The position numbers and the translations under genes are program-made. Below, piece by piece: positions 46,250 through 56,425 of a stretch of 58,343 nucleotides of DNA (its first letter is position 1; every line of letters begins with the position of its first letter). Location of the stretch: positions 1 through 58,343 of the forward strand of contig NZ_VHLM01000071.1 in NCBI RefSeq assembly GCF_009764685.1, in the 5' to 3' direction. Source of the stretch: Flavobacterium sp. I-STPP5a. Lineage in GTDB: Bacteria > Bacteroidota > Bacteroidia > Flavobacteriales > Flavobacteriaceae. The notes beneath the pieces are model-generated. The model searched no databases and was not told where the DNA came from. It worked only from the letters and a program-made list of their open reading frames with translations.

Positions 46250-47248
46250 TTATAGTTTATGAGGTATAAAAGGATAGTTTTCTTGTTCGTAGACTACGTC
46301 GTACAATTGTTGAATTGGTGGGTAATCAGACTCTTCGGCAAATCTAGCACACTCTTCAACCAAATCTTTCACTCTTTGATCAATAGCTTCTATTTCTTCG
46401 CTTGTCGCGTAGTTATGACCTTTAATCACATCTAAAACTTGTGTAATTGGATCTATTTTTTTGTATTCTTCAACTTCTTCTTTAGAACGGTATAATTGCG
46501 CATCCGACATAGAGTGACCTCTGTAACGGTATGTTTTCATTTCTAAGAATGTTGGTCCATCACCACGACGTGCTCTATCAATTGCTTCTGTCATTGCTTC
46601 AGCAACTTTTACGGGATTCATTCCATCTACGGGTCCGCATGGCATTTCGTAACCCAAACCTAGTTTCCAGATATCCGTATGATTTGCTGTTCTTTCTACA
46701 GAGGTTCCCATAGCGTATCCATTGTTTTCAACAATAAAAACTACAGGTAATTTCCATAGCATAGCCATATTAAAAGCTTCGTGTAAAGAACCTTGACGTG
46801 CAGCTCCATCCCCAAAATAGGTCATAGTCACACCGCCAGTATTAAAATATTTATCTGCAAATGCTAAACCAGCACCTACTGGAATTTGACCTCCTACAAT
46901 ACCGTGACCTCCATAAAAACGGTGCTCTTTTGAGAAAATGTGCATAGAACCACCCATTCCCTTTGAAGTACCTGTAACTTTACCAAGTAACTCTGCCATT
47001 ACACGCTTAGGATCCACACCCATACCTATTGGCTGTACGTGATTTCTATAAGCGGTAATCATTTTGTCTTTAGTCAAATCCATAGCGTGAAGCGCTCCTG
47101 CTAATACTGCTTCTTGACCATTGTATAAATGTAAAAAACCTCTAACTTTTTGTTGAATGTATAATGCCGCTAGTTTATCCTCAAACTTTCTCCAAAATAG
47201 CATGTCTTCATACCATTTTACATATACTTCTTTTGTAACTTCTTTCAT
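46250..47248 (-). CDS. pdhA: Pyruvate dehydrogenase E1 component, alpha subunit
   Basis: A 332-residue thiamine diphosphate subunit. The TPP motif GDGAARQGSLHEAFNMA (about 146-162, GDG to N) and the phosphorylation-loop-like region YRYRGHSMSD are present. It decarboxylates pyruvate with E1-beta, which is not adjacent, so the complex is split over at least two loci. Co-transcribed with pdhC, seven bases apart. Confidence 0.96.
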   Translation of the reverse strand: MKEVTKEVYVKWYEDMLFWRKFEDKLAALYIQQKVRGFLHLYNGQEAVLAGALHAMDLTKDKMITAYRNHVQPIGMGVDPKRVMAELLGKVTGTSKGMGGSMHIFSKEHRFYGGHGIVGGQIPVGAGLAFADKYFNTGGVTMTYFGDGAARQGSLHEAFNMAMLWKLPVVFIVENNGYAMGTSVERTANHTDIWKLGLGYEMPCGPVDGMNPVKVAEAMTEAIDRARRGDGPTFLEMKTYRYRGHSMSDAQLYRSKEEVEEYKKIDPITQVLDVIKGHNYATSEEIEAIDQRVKDLVEECARFAEESDYPPIQQLYDVVYEQENYPFIPHKL

Positions 47249-47391
47249 CTGAATTTTTCTTTTGCTTAAGTGTTATTGTTGAATCAATTTGAACCTATAA
47301 CGCAAAATAGTTTCCTCCCACAAATTTGCGAAACGCAAAAATAAGACATTCCGCGTAAGAACTAAAATATAATGGCTAGTTTTTGGGAATT

Positions 47392-47874
47392 TTAAAGGAA
47401 TTTTTTATCGAACATAAATGGCAATAAATTTTTCAAGGAGTCTGATTTGTAAACCAAACCTATTTCACCCATAAAATAAATTTCTATAGGCATTTCTTGT
47501 TTGATTTCATATTCTGCAATTGATTGCCTGCACGATCCACAAGGTGGAATTGGCGCAGTGGTTTGATTGGTATCTGACGCAGCTGTTATAGCCATTTTTA
47601 AAACTTTCGCATCGGGATACTTTGCACCAGCATAAAAAATAGCTACACGCTCTGCACACAATCCTGATGGATAAGCAGCATTTTCTTGATTTGAACCTAC
47701 AATTACCTCCCCATTATCTAATAAAATTGCGACTCCCACTCTAAATTTTGAATACGGTGCATAAGCATTTTTACGCACTTCAACGGCCTGCTGCATTAAA
47801 CCTTGAACTTCTATTGGCATGTCTTGTGTAGTCTCGAATGCTGTAAATTGTGTTGAAATTATTATTTCTTTCAT
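47392..47874 (-). CDS. cdd: Cytidine deaminase
   Basis: A 160-residue zinc enzyme that deaminates cytidine/deoxycytidine. Zinc ligands C73, C112 and C115 with the proton-shuttle E75 (GLCAERVAI; PPCGSCRQ) define the tetrameric Cys3 type. The start at 47874 (MKEIIISTQF) is preferred to one 24 bases upstream. It lies between porV and pdhA on the same strand. Confidence 0.94.
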   Translation of the reverse strand: MKEIIISTQFTAFETTQDMPIEVQGLMQQAVEVRKNAYAPYSKFRVGVAILLDNGEVIVGSNQENAAYPSGLCAERVAIFYAGAKYPDAKVLKMAITAASDTNQTTAPIPPCGSCRQSIAEYEIKQEMPIEIYFMGEIGLVYKSDSLKNLLPFMFDKKFL

Positions 47875-47956
47875 ATTTGTAAGGGAAAAAAAATCCAAAT
47901 TACACTTTTAAAAAAAGGTGCAATTTGGATTATCAGTAAGTAATTATTCTAAATTT

Positions 47957-49120
47957 TTAATATTCATCGTATTGATCTCCAAAATTAAATGTCAAGGAGA
48001 ATCGTAATGTATTTTCTAGTGGGTTTCTCACTTTAGATGCTGAAAATAAATAAGATACATCTACCTTGATAGTACTGTACTTAAATCCTGCTCCTAATGA
48101 AAAAAATTGTCGTGCACCTTTTTGAGGACTTTCATGAAAATAACCCAATCTCATGGCAAATGAATCTTGATAAAGATACTCTGCACCTACGGCATAGGTT
48201 ACTTCTTTCAATTCTTCGCTCATTCCGTCTGGTGCATCACCAAATGATTTAAAAATGCCCGAAGTCCACCCTATAGACCTGTAGTTTTCTAAATTTTGAT
48301 TTGCTTCCTCAGGTGTAGTCAGTCCATCACCATTTAAGTCGTTTTTTTGAAAAGTAGGAACTAGCAATTTATTGAATTCTACATTAAGAGCTACTTTATT
48401 AAAATCGTCTAATATAAAATCAAATCCAGTACCTAACTTTAAATTAGCGGGGATAAAATTATTATTAACATCATCATTGTCATAACTAATTTTTGGTCCT
48501 AAATTTTGAAAATTAAATCCAGCTCTCCAACGTCCGTTAAAGTCAGAATAGGCAATTTCTTCTGATTGAAAAAAACCTGCTACGTCTACTGCAAAAGTAT
48601 TAGCAGCAGTTGCATCATTAGCATCCGAAGCTACCTTTAAGTTAGAATTGACAAATCGTCCTCCTACAGCCATCGAAAATTTCTCACTCAATTTTAAGGA
48701 GTACGATAAGTCAACCGCAAATTCATTTGGCGAGACAATTCTAGGTTCGTCAATTGCGTCGTTACGTAATTCGATTTCGCCAAGACCAAAATAGCGAATA
48801 CTTCCAGCAAAAGCACTTTTTTCATTCAACTTGTTATAGTAGGTAAGCTGACCTAATGAAATATCATTTACCAAATCAGTCAAATAAGGCGTGTAACTTA
48901 CCGAAAATCCCTGAGCATCTTTAGAAAATGCATATTTTGCAGGATTCCATTGTTGCGAGAAAGCATCTGCTGATGTTGCTACTCCCATATCAGCCATACC
49001 TGCTGCTCTAGCATCGGCAGCGACCAATAAAAATGGTACACCTGGATTTATTGTTCTGTCTTGTGCGGATGTGATATTCATGCAAAAAAGCATTGCAAGA
49101 ATCGGAATTATGTTTTTCAT
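47957..49120 (-). CDS. porV: Type IX secretion outer-membrane protein PorV
   Basis: A 387-residue outer-membrane beta-barrel protein with signal peptide (MKNIIPILAMLFCMNITSAQ). It contains the PorV/LptO pattern FLLVAADARAAGMADMGVATSADAFSQQWNPAKYAF (residues about 28-62, landmark only) and a FadL-like barrel. With PorU it forms the attachment complex that receives cargo from the T9SS translocon. The start at 49120 gives a proper signal peptide; the longer frame begins upstream at 49156. It follows porU by 38 bases. Confidence 0.94.
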   Translation of the reverse strand: MKNIIPILAMLFCMNITSAQDRTINPGVPFLLVAADARAAGMADMGVATSADAFSQQWNPAKYAFSKDAQGFSVSYTPYLTDLVNDISLGQLTYYNKLNEKSAFAGSIRYFGLGEIELRNDAIDEPRIVSPNEFAVDLSYSLKLSEKFSMAVGGRFVNSNLKVASDANDATAANTFAVDVAGFFQSEEIAYSDFNGRWRAGFNFQNLGPKISYDNDDVNNNFIPANLKLGTGFDFILDDFNKVALNVEFNKLLVPTFQKNDLNGDGLTTPEEANQNLENYRSIGWTSGIFKSFGDAPDGMSEELKEVTYAVGAEYLYQDSFAMRLGYFHESPQKGARQFFSLGAGFKYSTIKVDVSYLFSASKVRNPLENTLRFSLTFNFGDQYDEY

Positions 49121-49158
49121 TACTAGGCTCCTATTTATTAAACAAATATAGTACATTA

Positions 49159-52100
49159 TTAAAGTATTACAAGTTTTTCGAATTTTTCTGCTTTTTTATT
49201 AGTCACATTCGATTTTACGGTTAGTTTGTACACATAAACTCCTTTTCCTAACTTATCGCCAAAATCATCTCTTCCATTCCAAGTGAGTTCTTTTGATAAG
49301 AAACCGTCAGTATTCACAATTTGATTTTTAGTCCAAACAATTTTTCCAGTCACCGTCATCACTTGAACTTGAACTTCTAGCGGTTCAAATGGTTTGTTGT
49401 GAGTAAACCAAAACTCAGTATAGTTTACAAATGGGTTGGGATAATTAAGCACATTACTCAAGGTTAGCGTATCATTACCCACAACCACAAACTGTATTTC
49501 GGCAATTATAGGGTTATTATAAACATCCCAAGCTTTGAAACTGATCGTATGTATACCAGGCTTAAGGTTTCGAAGAGGAAAACGTAGTGTTCCATTAGTA
49601 AAATCATCCAAATCCGCTTGGTAATAATCGTTCAATATAAAAGGATTATTCACATCACCATCTAAAACAGCAACAATATCATGACCTATTCCGCTTGCCG
49701 TGTTGATTCCGCTTTCATCACTTAATTTTGCAAGTAAAAAAGGAGATTCATTCGTATTTCCGCCAGATACAAAATTTTCATCGTTCATATACAAGTGTAC
49801 TGTAGGACTTGCTGTATCAAGTGGGGCATTTTCATTGATCCCACCTATTTTAATATTGCTATCAAAACCATTTTCATTTTGTAAAGCGTCTTTCTTTTTG
49901 GCATAAAAACTAATTCTTCCGTTTGCAACAGGCATCCTTATGTCTCTTGGTACAATAAAACTGTATTCAAATTGTCCATTTACGACACTAGCGCTTCCGC
50001 GAAAAATAGTTTCGCCCAGTACATTAAAGTTGATGGGTGGACTATTGCCGTCATTATTAAGCGTGGTTCTGTTGCGCATTTTATCAAAAATCACCGAGGT
50101 AACTTCACCATTATAATTTGAAATAATATTATTGTTTTCATCACTAACTTCACCAGTAATTTTTATTTTTGACAAAGACTTAAAATCTTCTATCGTCTGA
50201 CTTACAGGAACATCATTAACTTTTGTCAATCTAATTTTGGGTCGAGGAATAGCAAGCATTAAAGCAGGGTCACCGATGTAAAAAACAACATTTGTTGCCG
50301 AGTTAGGATTACTATTTTTCGAAATCCTAAGAGCTTCAGCTATAGATGTGTATTGATTAGAACCGTAAGAAAGCAAGTTTTTTGTAAACGTATCATTAAA
50401 AGTTTCAGCGCTAAACTGACCAATAGATCTTATAGTGGTAATCATAGCTATGGCACCGCCTTTTGGGTTCCAATACGTAAACTCTCCTGCAGTAGGCCGG
50501 GAAGGGTTGTCGAATCTTGAAAACTCACAAGTGATGGTTATAAATAAAGGATATCTGAATTGATTGCTTAAATTTTGACCATCCGATTTTTCCCAAATAC
50601 GCTCAACCGACAGTCCGTCTTCACCACCATGCCCTAGGTAATTAAAAACCAATGCTCCTTTTTCAAAAGCGTTAAAAAAATCTGTTCTAGCTTTTGGATA
50701 TCGAGCACCACCTGCAGCTGCCTCCTGTATGTATGAATCTAGAAGAATTTTATTGACATTAAAAAATGGTTTTTCAGCAGCTATCGTATTCGCTAGATTA
50801 TTTTGTTTGTTTTGCAAATTGGCATCGGATAACACATCTGAATCATCTGAAATCAGCACGAAATTATTTCGCCAGCTACCGTACGATTCTGAGTTGTGAT
50901 ATTCCAAAACTTTATTAATCATTTCATTTGCTTGTTTAGCATTATTAACAAGCATTCTTCCTACAGCAATATCAATACCACCAAAAGAAGAAGTAATATT
51001 ACCTTCGTTAGCATCCATCAAGCCGTAAAAATCATCCGACGCATAAGAAGATTCCCCAGAACTGCTGCTATTTAAAGCATGATATATAGGTACAACATTA
51101 GTATTGTTTGGAATTCTATTTTTGTAGTCATACGAAGAATCTCCAAAAAGATTAATATATTTAAGCCTTTTGTCAGTGCTTGAAGCGTTCTGATAAATGT
51201 ATTTAATGCAATTTCTGATTGCTGCAATATCTTGCTTTCCCGACGAAAACTCGTTGTAAATTAACTCCAGCGGAATTACTTTTACATTTAAGCCCGAATT
51301 TGAGCGATGAAAATTAGCCAATGTCTCTGCTTGCGGCACGAGTACAGCTGGCGAAATAATTACATAATCTATATCTTGAAAATTCCCTGACCTGTTCAAA
51401 AATAGTGTTCCTTTTAAATTTTGATTAGAAACTCGTGTTTGCACATCTTTCAAAGGCGTAAAAAACTCTGCATCTACAAGCGCAACATATTTTTTAATTT
51501 CACCTAAATTGGCTTTAAAATCAATCGTATTTTGATTGGAATTCACAACCGTTTTAACGTTATAAATATCCGTTACGTCCCAAATTTGCGAAATCCCAGC
51601 AGCGTTTGAAACCGTATAATTCACAACTCCACTGGTAGCGTTACCAGCATCGTATTGAAACTGAAATTGCTTTCCATATCCTTGAAGTTTCCTTTTTGCT
51701 ACAAGTCGAATTTGATCTAAAAATCCTTTAGAACCCGGAACACCATTGTTATTATAATTGAGTTTTATTTTAACACTTTCAGCACCATTTATTGTGGTGT
51801 TACTAGGCAAATTAGCTACAAAAAACTCCGTGCTTGATGTATTACTAAGTGCTGGAAAAGAGAGTGTAGCAAGAACACTACCGTTTGCAGTTACATTAAA
51901 AGACGTCGATGTAAATGCAGCCGAAGCGGCAGTCAACATGACTTTTATAGGAACTGAGGTGTCAACATTTGGGAAATTAAATTCGAATTCTTGCTCGTTT
52001 TTAATTTCAAATGACTCCCCAAACCATTGCCTGCCCAATTTACCAATATTTGTTATATCCTTTTCATAGTATTGATAATCATCAAATGTATTTAACTTTA

Positions 52101-52989
52101 ACGTAGGAGCTCCTGTGGGTTGTACCAAGGGACTAATTCTCTTACCATTTTCACCTTGAATACTAACGTAATAATAGGATTTAGAATCATATAAATTAAT
52201 ATTGGTCCGACTTTCTTCGTTCCATGTATCTGTTCCTTCACCATAAAAAAGTACATAGTCCGAGTCATCAAACGTGCCGTCATTTTCTCCAATAACTTGA
52301 ATGGTATTTTCCATTAAATCATCTGGGTATACTATGCTATTGCTTAAAGGCAACATCCTGCCACCATTTCCGAATATTTTAATTTTCCTTGCGTCTACAT
52401 TTTTAAAATCAATACCTAGTTGCTCTAAAAACTTTTTAGACAGTTTATAAACTCCCGATTTTTCTATATAAAACTTGTACCAATTACCATTAGACAATAA
52501 AGAATTAGTAATACCGGACGCAGTTTTAAAACTACGATTAGCTAAAGGTGCGTTGCTACTAATAGAATAACTAAAAGAAATAATTTTTTTAAAACCAAAT
52601 TCGTCCTTCACTATGGGTGAAAAAATAATCTGAGCAGTCACTAGATCTCGTGCTGAAGAAATAACTAACTCAAAATCAATTTTTGAAGGTATATTTTTTA
52701 GATTTAAATCCCCTAAAAGTTCTTTATCTATAGATTCATAAACTACAGAACTAACTTGTAATTTACCTTCTTGAAAACTTAAATTACTAGAGACTTTGCA
52801 ATGAGCTTTAAGAGACTGATTAGCATCATCATAATAAAACTCATCTCCTGAAAAATAAGGGATGACTACGTAATTTGCACCATAATACATCTCTTTTTTC
52901 TCAAACCAATTCAACTTTACTTCACTATTTATTTGCGAAAAACTAAATCCTGGAATAAAGACTACAAGAAACAAAAGTATTTTTCTCAT
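49159..52989 (-). CDS. porU: Type IX secretion sortase PorU
   Basis: A 1,276-residue gingipain-type (C25) cysteine peptidase that removes the C-terminal signal of T9SS cargo and attaches it to the cell surface. Signal peptide (MRKILLFLVVFIPGFSFSQ), then a C25 domain with the catalytic dyad H787 (YLGHGGEDG) and C821 (TCEFSRF). The C-terminus holds a FlgD-like/T9SS-type domain (LNYPNPFVNYTEF to KLTVKS). It is divergent from gldJ with a 200-base shared promoter region, and next to porV, as in gliding flavobacteria. Confidence 0.96.
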   Translation of the reverse strand: MRKILLFLVVFIPGFSFSQINSEVKLNWFEKKEMYYGANYVVIPYFSGDEFYYDDANQSLKAHCKVSSNLSFQEGKLQVSSVVYESIDKELLGDLNLKNIPSKIDFELVISSARDLVTAQIIFSPIVKDEFGFKKIISFSYSISSNAPLANRSFKTASGITNSLLSNGNWYKFYIEKSGVYKLSKKFLEQLGIDFKNVDARKIKIFGNGGRMLPLSNSIVYPDDLMENTIQVIGENDGTFDDSDYVLFYGEGTDTWNEESRTNINLYDSKSYYYVSIQGENGKRISPLVQPTGAPTLKLNTFDDYQYYEKDITNIGKLGRQWFGESFEIKNEQEFEFNFPNVDTSVPIKVMLTAASAAFTSTSFNVTANGSVLATLSFPALSNTSSTEFFVANLPSNTTINGAESVKIKLNYNNNGVPGSKGFLDQIRLVAKRKLQGYGKQFQFQYDAGNATSGVVNYTVSNAAGISQIWDVTDIYNVKTVVNSNQNTIDFKANLGEIKKYVALVDAEFFTPLKDVQTRVSNQNLKGTLFLNRSGNFQDIDYVIISPAVLVPQAETLANFHRSNSGLNVKVIPLELIYNEFSSGKQDIAAIRNCIKYIYQNASSTDKRLKYINLFGDSSYDYKNRIPNNTNVVPIYHALNSSSSGESSYASDDFYGLMDANEGNITSSFGGIDIAVGRMLVNNAKQANEMINKVLEYHNSESYGSWRNNFVLISDDSDVLSDANLQNKQNNLANTIAAEKPFFNVNKILLDSYIQEAAAGGARYPKARTDFFNAFEKGALVFNYLGHGGEDGLSVERIWEKSDGQNLSNQFRYPLFITITCEFSRFDNPSRPTAGEFTYWNPKGGAIAMITTIRSIGQFSAETFNDTFTKNLLSYGSNQYTSIAEALRISKNSNPNSATNVVFYIGDPALMLAIPRPKIRLTKVNDVPVSQTIEDFKSLSKIKITGEVSDENNNIISNYNGEVTSVIFDKMRNRTTLNNDGNSPPINFNVLGETIFRGSASVVNGQFEYSFIVPRDIRMPVANGRISFYAKKKDALQNENGFDSNIKIGGINENAPLDTASPTVHLYMNDENFVSGGNTNESPFLLAKLSDESGINTASGIGHDIVAVLDGDVNNPFILNDYYQADLDDFTNGTLRFPLRNLKPGIHTISFKAWDVYNNPIIAEIQFVVVGNDTLTLSNVLNYPNPFVNYTEFWFTHNKPFEPLEVQVQVMTVTGKIVWTKNQIVNTDGFLSKELTWNGRDDFGDKLGKGVYVYKLTVKSNVTNKKAEKFEKLVIL

Positions 52990-53072
52990 TCTTTTTTTAA
53001 CGTATTATTTTAAATCCTAGTATTTATTGGTAAAAATAAATCAAAACATATCGTTTTAAATAATAATTATTA

Positions 53073-53080
53073 TAAATTTG
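53073..53080 (+). promoter_or_regulatory. Probable -7 element for gldJ
   Basis: TAAATTTG, an exact TAnnTTTG match, 110 bases before the gldJ ATG, so the leader would be about 100 bases. TTTT at 53054-53057 is at -33 spacing but weak. Confidence 0.5.
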
Positions 53081-53190
53081 CGTTGTGATATATAAATTAA
53101 TGTTAAAACTGAGTTTTACATTACTATGTAATTTCGATATTTGACATTAAATAGTATAGAACAGCACTAAATTATTACCTACTAAATAAT

Positions 53191-54870
53191 ATGAAAGCAA
53201 ACAAAATTATGGGCCTACAAGTGTTACTATCAATCATATTGATTGTTGGTTTCTCAAGTTGTAGTAAAAAATCCAGCTCTAAAAACACATCAAGAGCAAC
53301 CGGTTGGAACATGGATAGCAAGAAAGGAGCTAGCAAAAAGAAACAAGAAGCTGGACCAGGATTGGTTTTTGTTGAAGGAGGTACATTTACCATGGGTAAA
53401 GTTGAGGATGACGTAATGCACGACTGGAACAACTCACCAACACAACAGCACGTGCAGTCTTTTTACATGGATGAAACAGAAGTTACGAATTCGATGTATC
53501 TTGACTACTTAGAATGGTTAAAAAGTGTATATCCTCCAACTGAAGAAAATTACAAAAACATATACGAAGGTGCTTCCCCTGACACATTAGTATGGAGAAA
53601 TAGATTAGGTTATAATGAAACAATGACTAACAATTACTTGAGACATCCATCTTATGCTGAATATCCAGTTGTAGGTGTAAACTGGATTCAAGCCGTTGAG
53701 TTTAGCAATTGGAGAACACAACGTGTTAACGAAGCATTGTTAGAGAAAAATGGCTATTTGAAGAAAAATGCCAAGACAAATGACGTATCAGCGGATAGTA
53801 ATTTTGACACTGAAGCTTATTTAAACTCGCCAACATCTGCATACGGTGGAGATGAGACGATTGTTCTGAAAGGGAGAAATGCTAAAAAGCAAACCAAGAG
53901 TGGTAAAAATGGTGCTGTCATTGAACCTAAAAATGTATACGCTCAAAGATCATCTGGAATTTTATTACCAGAATACAGACTACCAACAGAGGCAGAATGG
54001 GAATATGCTGCTGCCGCAGATGCTGGACAAAGAGAATACAACATTTATAAAGGACAGAAAAAATACCCATGGTCAGGTGGTTATACTCGTTCGGGCAAAA
54101 GACAGTCTAAAGGTGATCAACTTGCAAATTTCAAACAAGGTAATGGAGATTACGGCGGAATTGCAGGATGGTCTGATGATGGTGCTGATATCACTAACGA
54201 AGTTAAAAAATATCCTGCTAATGATTTCGGATTATACGACATGGCAGGTAATGTTGCCGAATGGGTTCAAGATGTTTACAGACCTATAGTAGATAATGAA
54301 GCAAATGATTTCAACTACTTTAGAGGTAATTTATATACCAAGAACATGATTGGCGCCGATGGTAAAATTGTTATTGTAACTAAAGAAAACATTAAATACG
54401 ACACCTTAAGCAATGGTAAAATAGTAGCTAGAAATTTACCAGGTCAAATTACACAAGTTCCAGTTGATGAACAAGAAACTTATTTAAGACAAAACTTTGA
54501 CAAAAGCAATAACATCAACTACAGAGATGGAGATAAACAATCTACCAGATATTATGATTTTGGTGAGTCGGAAGATGATAAAGCAAAATCAGAAAGAACT
54601 ATGTACAACTCTCCTAAACACAATGTAACAACAGATAGCTTAGGAAAAATGGTTCGTAAATTTGATAGATCAAGCAAAAGAACTACTTTAATAAACGATC
54701 AATCTAGAGTTTACAAAGGAGGATCATGGAGAGATAGAGCCTATTGGCTAGATCCAGCTCAAAGACGTTATTTTCCTCAAGATATGGCAACAGACTATAT
54801 TGGTTTTAGATGTGCAATGTCAAGAGTTGGTCCAAAAGCTGATAAGAAAAGATCCGTTAGAAATAAATAA
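53191..54870 (+). CDS. gldJ: Gliding motility lipoprotein GldJ
   Basis: A 559-residue lipoprotein. The lipobox cysteine is C24 in GFSSC, after a hydrophobic signal segment. The body is a SUMF1/formylglycine-generating-like fold: GGTFTMGKVEDD, YLDYLEWLK, RLPTEAEWEYAA, FGLYDMAGNVAEWV and the end GGSWRD to IGFRCAMS. GldJ is needed for gliding and T9SS function in flavobacteria, and also stabilises GldK. It has an insert between two halves of the fold (about 350-500). Divergent from porU. Confidence 0.96.
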   Translation: MKANKIMGLQVLLSIILIVGFSSCSKKSSSKNTSRATGWNMDSKKGASKKKQEAGPGLVFVEGGTFTMGKVEDDVMHDWNNSPTQQHVQSFYMDETEVTNSMYLDYLEWLKSVYPPTEENYKNIYEGASPDTLVWRNRLGYNETMTNNYLRHPSYAEYPVVGVNWIQAVEFSNWRTQRVNEALLEKNGYLKKNAKTNDVSADSNFDTEAYLNSPTSAYGGDETIVLKGRNAKKQTKSGKNGAVIEPKNVYAQRSSGILLPEYRLPTEAEWEYAAAADAGQREYNIYKGQKKYPWSGGYTRSGKRQSKGDQLANFKQGNGDYGGIAGWSDDGADITNEVKKYPANDFGLYDMAGNVAEWVQDVYRPIVDNEANDFNYFRGNLYTKNMIGADGKIVIVTKENIKYDTLSNGKIVARNLPGQITQVPVDEQETYLRQNFDKSNNINYRDGDKQSTRYYDFGESEDDKAKSERTMYNSPKHNVTTDSLGKMVRKFDRSSKRTTLINDQSRVYKGGSWRDRAYWLDPAQRRYFPQDMATDYIGFRCAMSRVGPKADKKRSVRNK

Positions 54871-54892
54871 TCACCCTTTATAATATGTACAG

Positions 54893-54922
54893 TAATAGCC
54901 CTTTTTAGGGCTATTATTTTTT
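54893..54922 (+). terminator. Intrinsic terminator of gldJ
   Basis: TAATAGCCC (54893-54901) with GGGCTATTA (54908-54916), six-base loop CTTTTTA region, then T6. Confidence 0.88.
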
Positions 54923-54934
54923 AAATTAATTCAT

Positions 54935-56218
54935 ATGAATATACAGCAAATTCATAGTTTGTTTTTAAAATGCAGCTCAATTTCAATTGATACCCGAAAA
55001 ATTGAAAAAAACTGCATGTTTATAGCCTTGAAAGGAGAACGTTTTGATGCTAATACATTTGCAAAAGAAGCATTGCAAAATGGGGCCGCATACGTAATAA
55101 TTGACAATTCCGAATACTTTATCGACGACAGAACGATTCTCGTCCTAGATAGCTTAAAAGCACTTCAAGAACTATCACAATACCACAGAATTTTTTTAGG
55201 CTTACCCATTATTGCTCTTACTGGAAGCAATGGTAAAACAACTACAAAAGAACTTATTTCAAAAGTTCTTGCTATGAAATATAATGTAAAATCAACAGTT
55301 GGCAATCTAAACAATCACATTGGCGTTCCATTAACCTTACTTTCTTTTACAAATAAAACCGAAATAGGTATTGTAGAAATGGGAGCTAACCATCAAAAAG
55401 AAATTGCTTTTCTTTGCGAGATAGCTAAACCTGATTATGGTTATATTACAAATTTCGGGAAAGCCCATCTTGAGGGGTTTGGCGGTATCGAAGGAGTTAT
55501 AAAAGGGAAAAGTGAAATGTATGATTACTTGCAAAGAAATAACAAAGTTGTGTTCGTAAATCTTGATGATCCTATTCAAGTTAAACGATCTAGTGCTATT
55601 AAAACTTTTTCATTTGGAACACAAAGCCCACGAGCAAATATATTTATTCATTCCGTAACTGCAAATCCACTAGTTACAGTAAGCTATCACGAAATCAATA
55701 TCAACTCCCATTTGATAGGTTTATATAACGCAAACAATTTGAACGCTGCAATTACAGCAGGTAATTTTTTTAAAGTGCCTGATGCAGATATTAAAAAAGC
55801 ACTTGAAAATTACATTCCTGAAAACAATAGATCCCAGTTAATTACAAAAAACACGAATTCAATTATTTTAGATGCCTACAATGCTAATCCCAGCAGCATG
55901 AAAGTAGCCATCGGAAACTTCTTACAACTAGAAAACCCGACTAAAATTTTAGTTTTGGGAGATATGTTTGAATTAGGCACAGATAGTCAAAACGAGCATG
56001 AAAACATTGTTAAAATGTTATCCATTTCAGACAATATAAACTGCTATTTCATAGGCAAATCCTTTTACAACACTAAGATCAATACGAGCAATTTCTCGTT
56101 TTTTGATACATTTGAAAATTTTTCAAAAGCATTTTCACAGATAAACTTAAAAAACACGTCCATTTTGATTAAAGGATCTCGAGGAATGGCATTGGAACGA
56201 ACTTTAGATTTAATATAA
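54935..56218 (+). CDS. murF: UDP-N-acetylmuramoyl-tripeptide--D-alanyl-D-alanine ligase
   Basis: A 427-residue Mur ligase that adds D-Ala-D-Ala to the cell-wall precursor. The P-loop is GSNGKTTT (97-104); further motifs are EMGANHQKEI and LDAYNANPSSM, the latter typical of MurF. Length is normal. It follows gldJ on the same strand after a terminator, the arrangement known from gliding flavobacteria. Confidence 0.95.
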   Translation: MNIQQIHSLFLKCSSISIDTRKIEKNCMFIALKGERFDANTFAKEALQNGAAYVIIDNSEYFIDDRTILVLDSLKALQELSQYHRIFLGLPIIALTGSNGKTTTKELISKVLAMKYNVKSTVGNLNNHIGVPLTLLSFTNKTEIGIVEMGANHQKEIAFLCEIAKPDYGYITNFGKAHLEGFGGIEGVIKGKSEMYDYLQRNNKVVFVNLDDPIQVKRSSAIKTFSFGTQSPRANIFIHSVTANPLVTVSYHEININSHLIGLYNANNLNAAITAGNFFKVPDADIKKALENYIPENNRSQLITKNTNSIILDAYNANPSSMKVAIGNFLQLENPTKILVLGDMFELGTDSQNEHENIVKMLSISDNINCYFIGKSFYNTKINTSNFSFFDTFENFSKAFSQINLKNTSILIKGSRGMALERTLDLI

Positions 56219-56220
56219 AC

Positions 56221-56425
56221 TTGAGCTATATATAATGAAAATTGTTAAAGATATTATTTTACATCTAGTCACATTCTCATAAACTAGATGAAAAAGTACA
56301 AAATTATTTTAAAGTCTTACATAACTATCCAATACTAAAAAATCAACAAAAAAGCACAGAACTTAGCATTTTTGATTTAGCAATACAAATAATACTTTAT
56401 AGAACTGTTTTCTTTCAGTGTTTAG
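56221..56425. other. AT-rich stretch between murF and the IS remnant
   Basis: No convincing gene. A frame from 56271 reads SHSHKLDEKVQNYFKVLHNY and about 50 more residues to a stop, without ATG and without a family resemblance. It may be another eroded fragment of the element or of its target. Confidence 0.4.
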
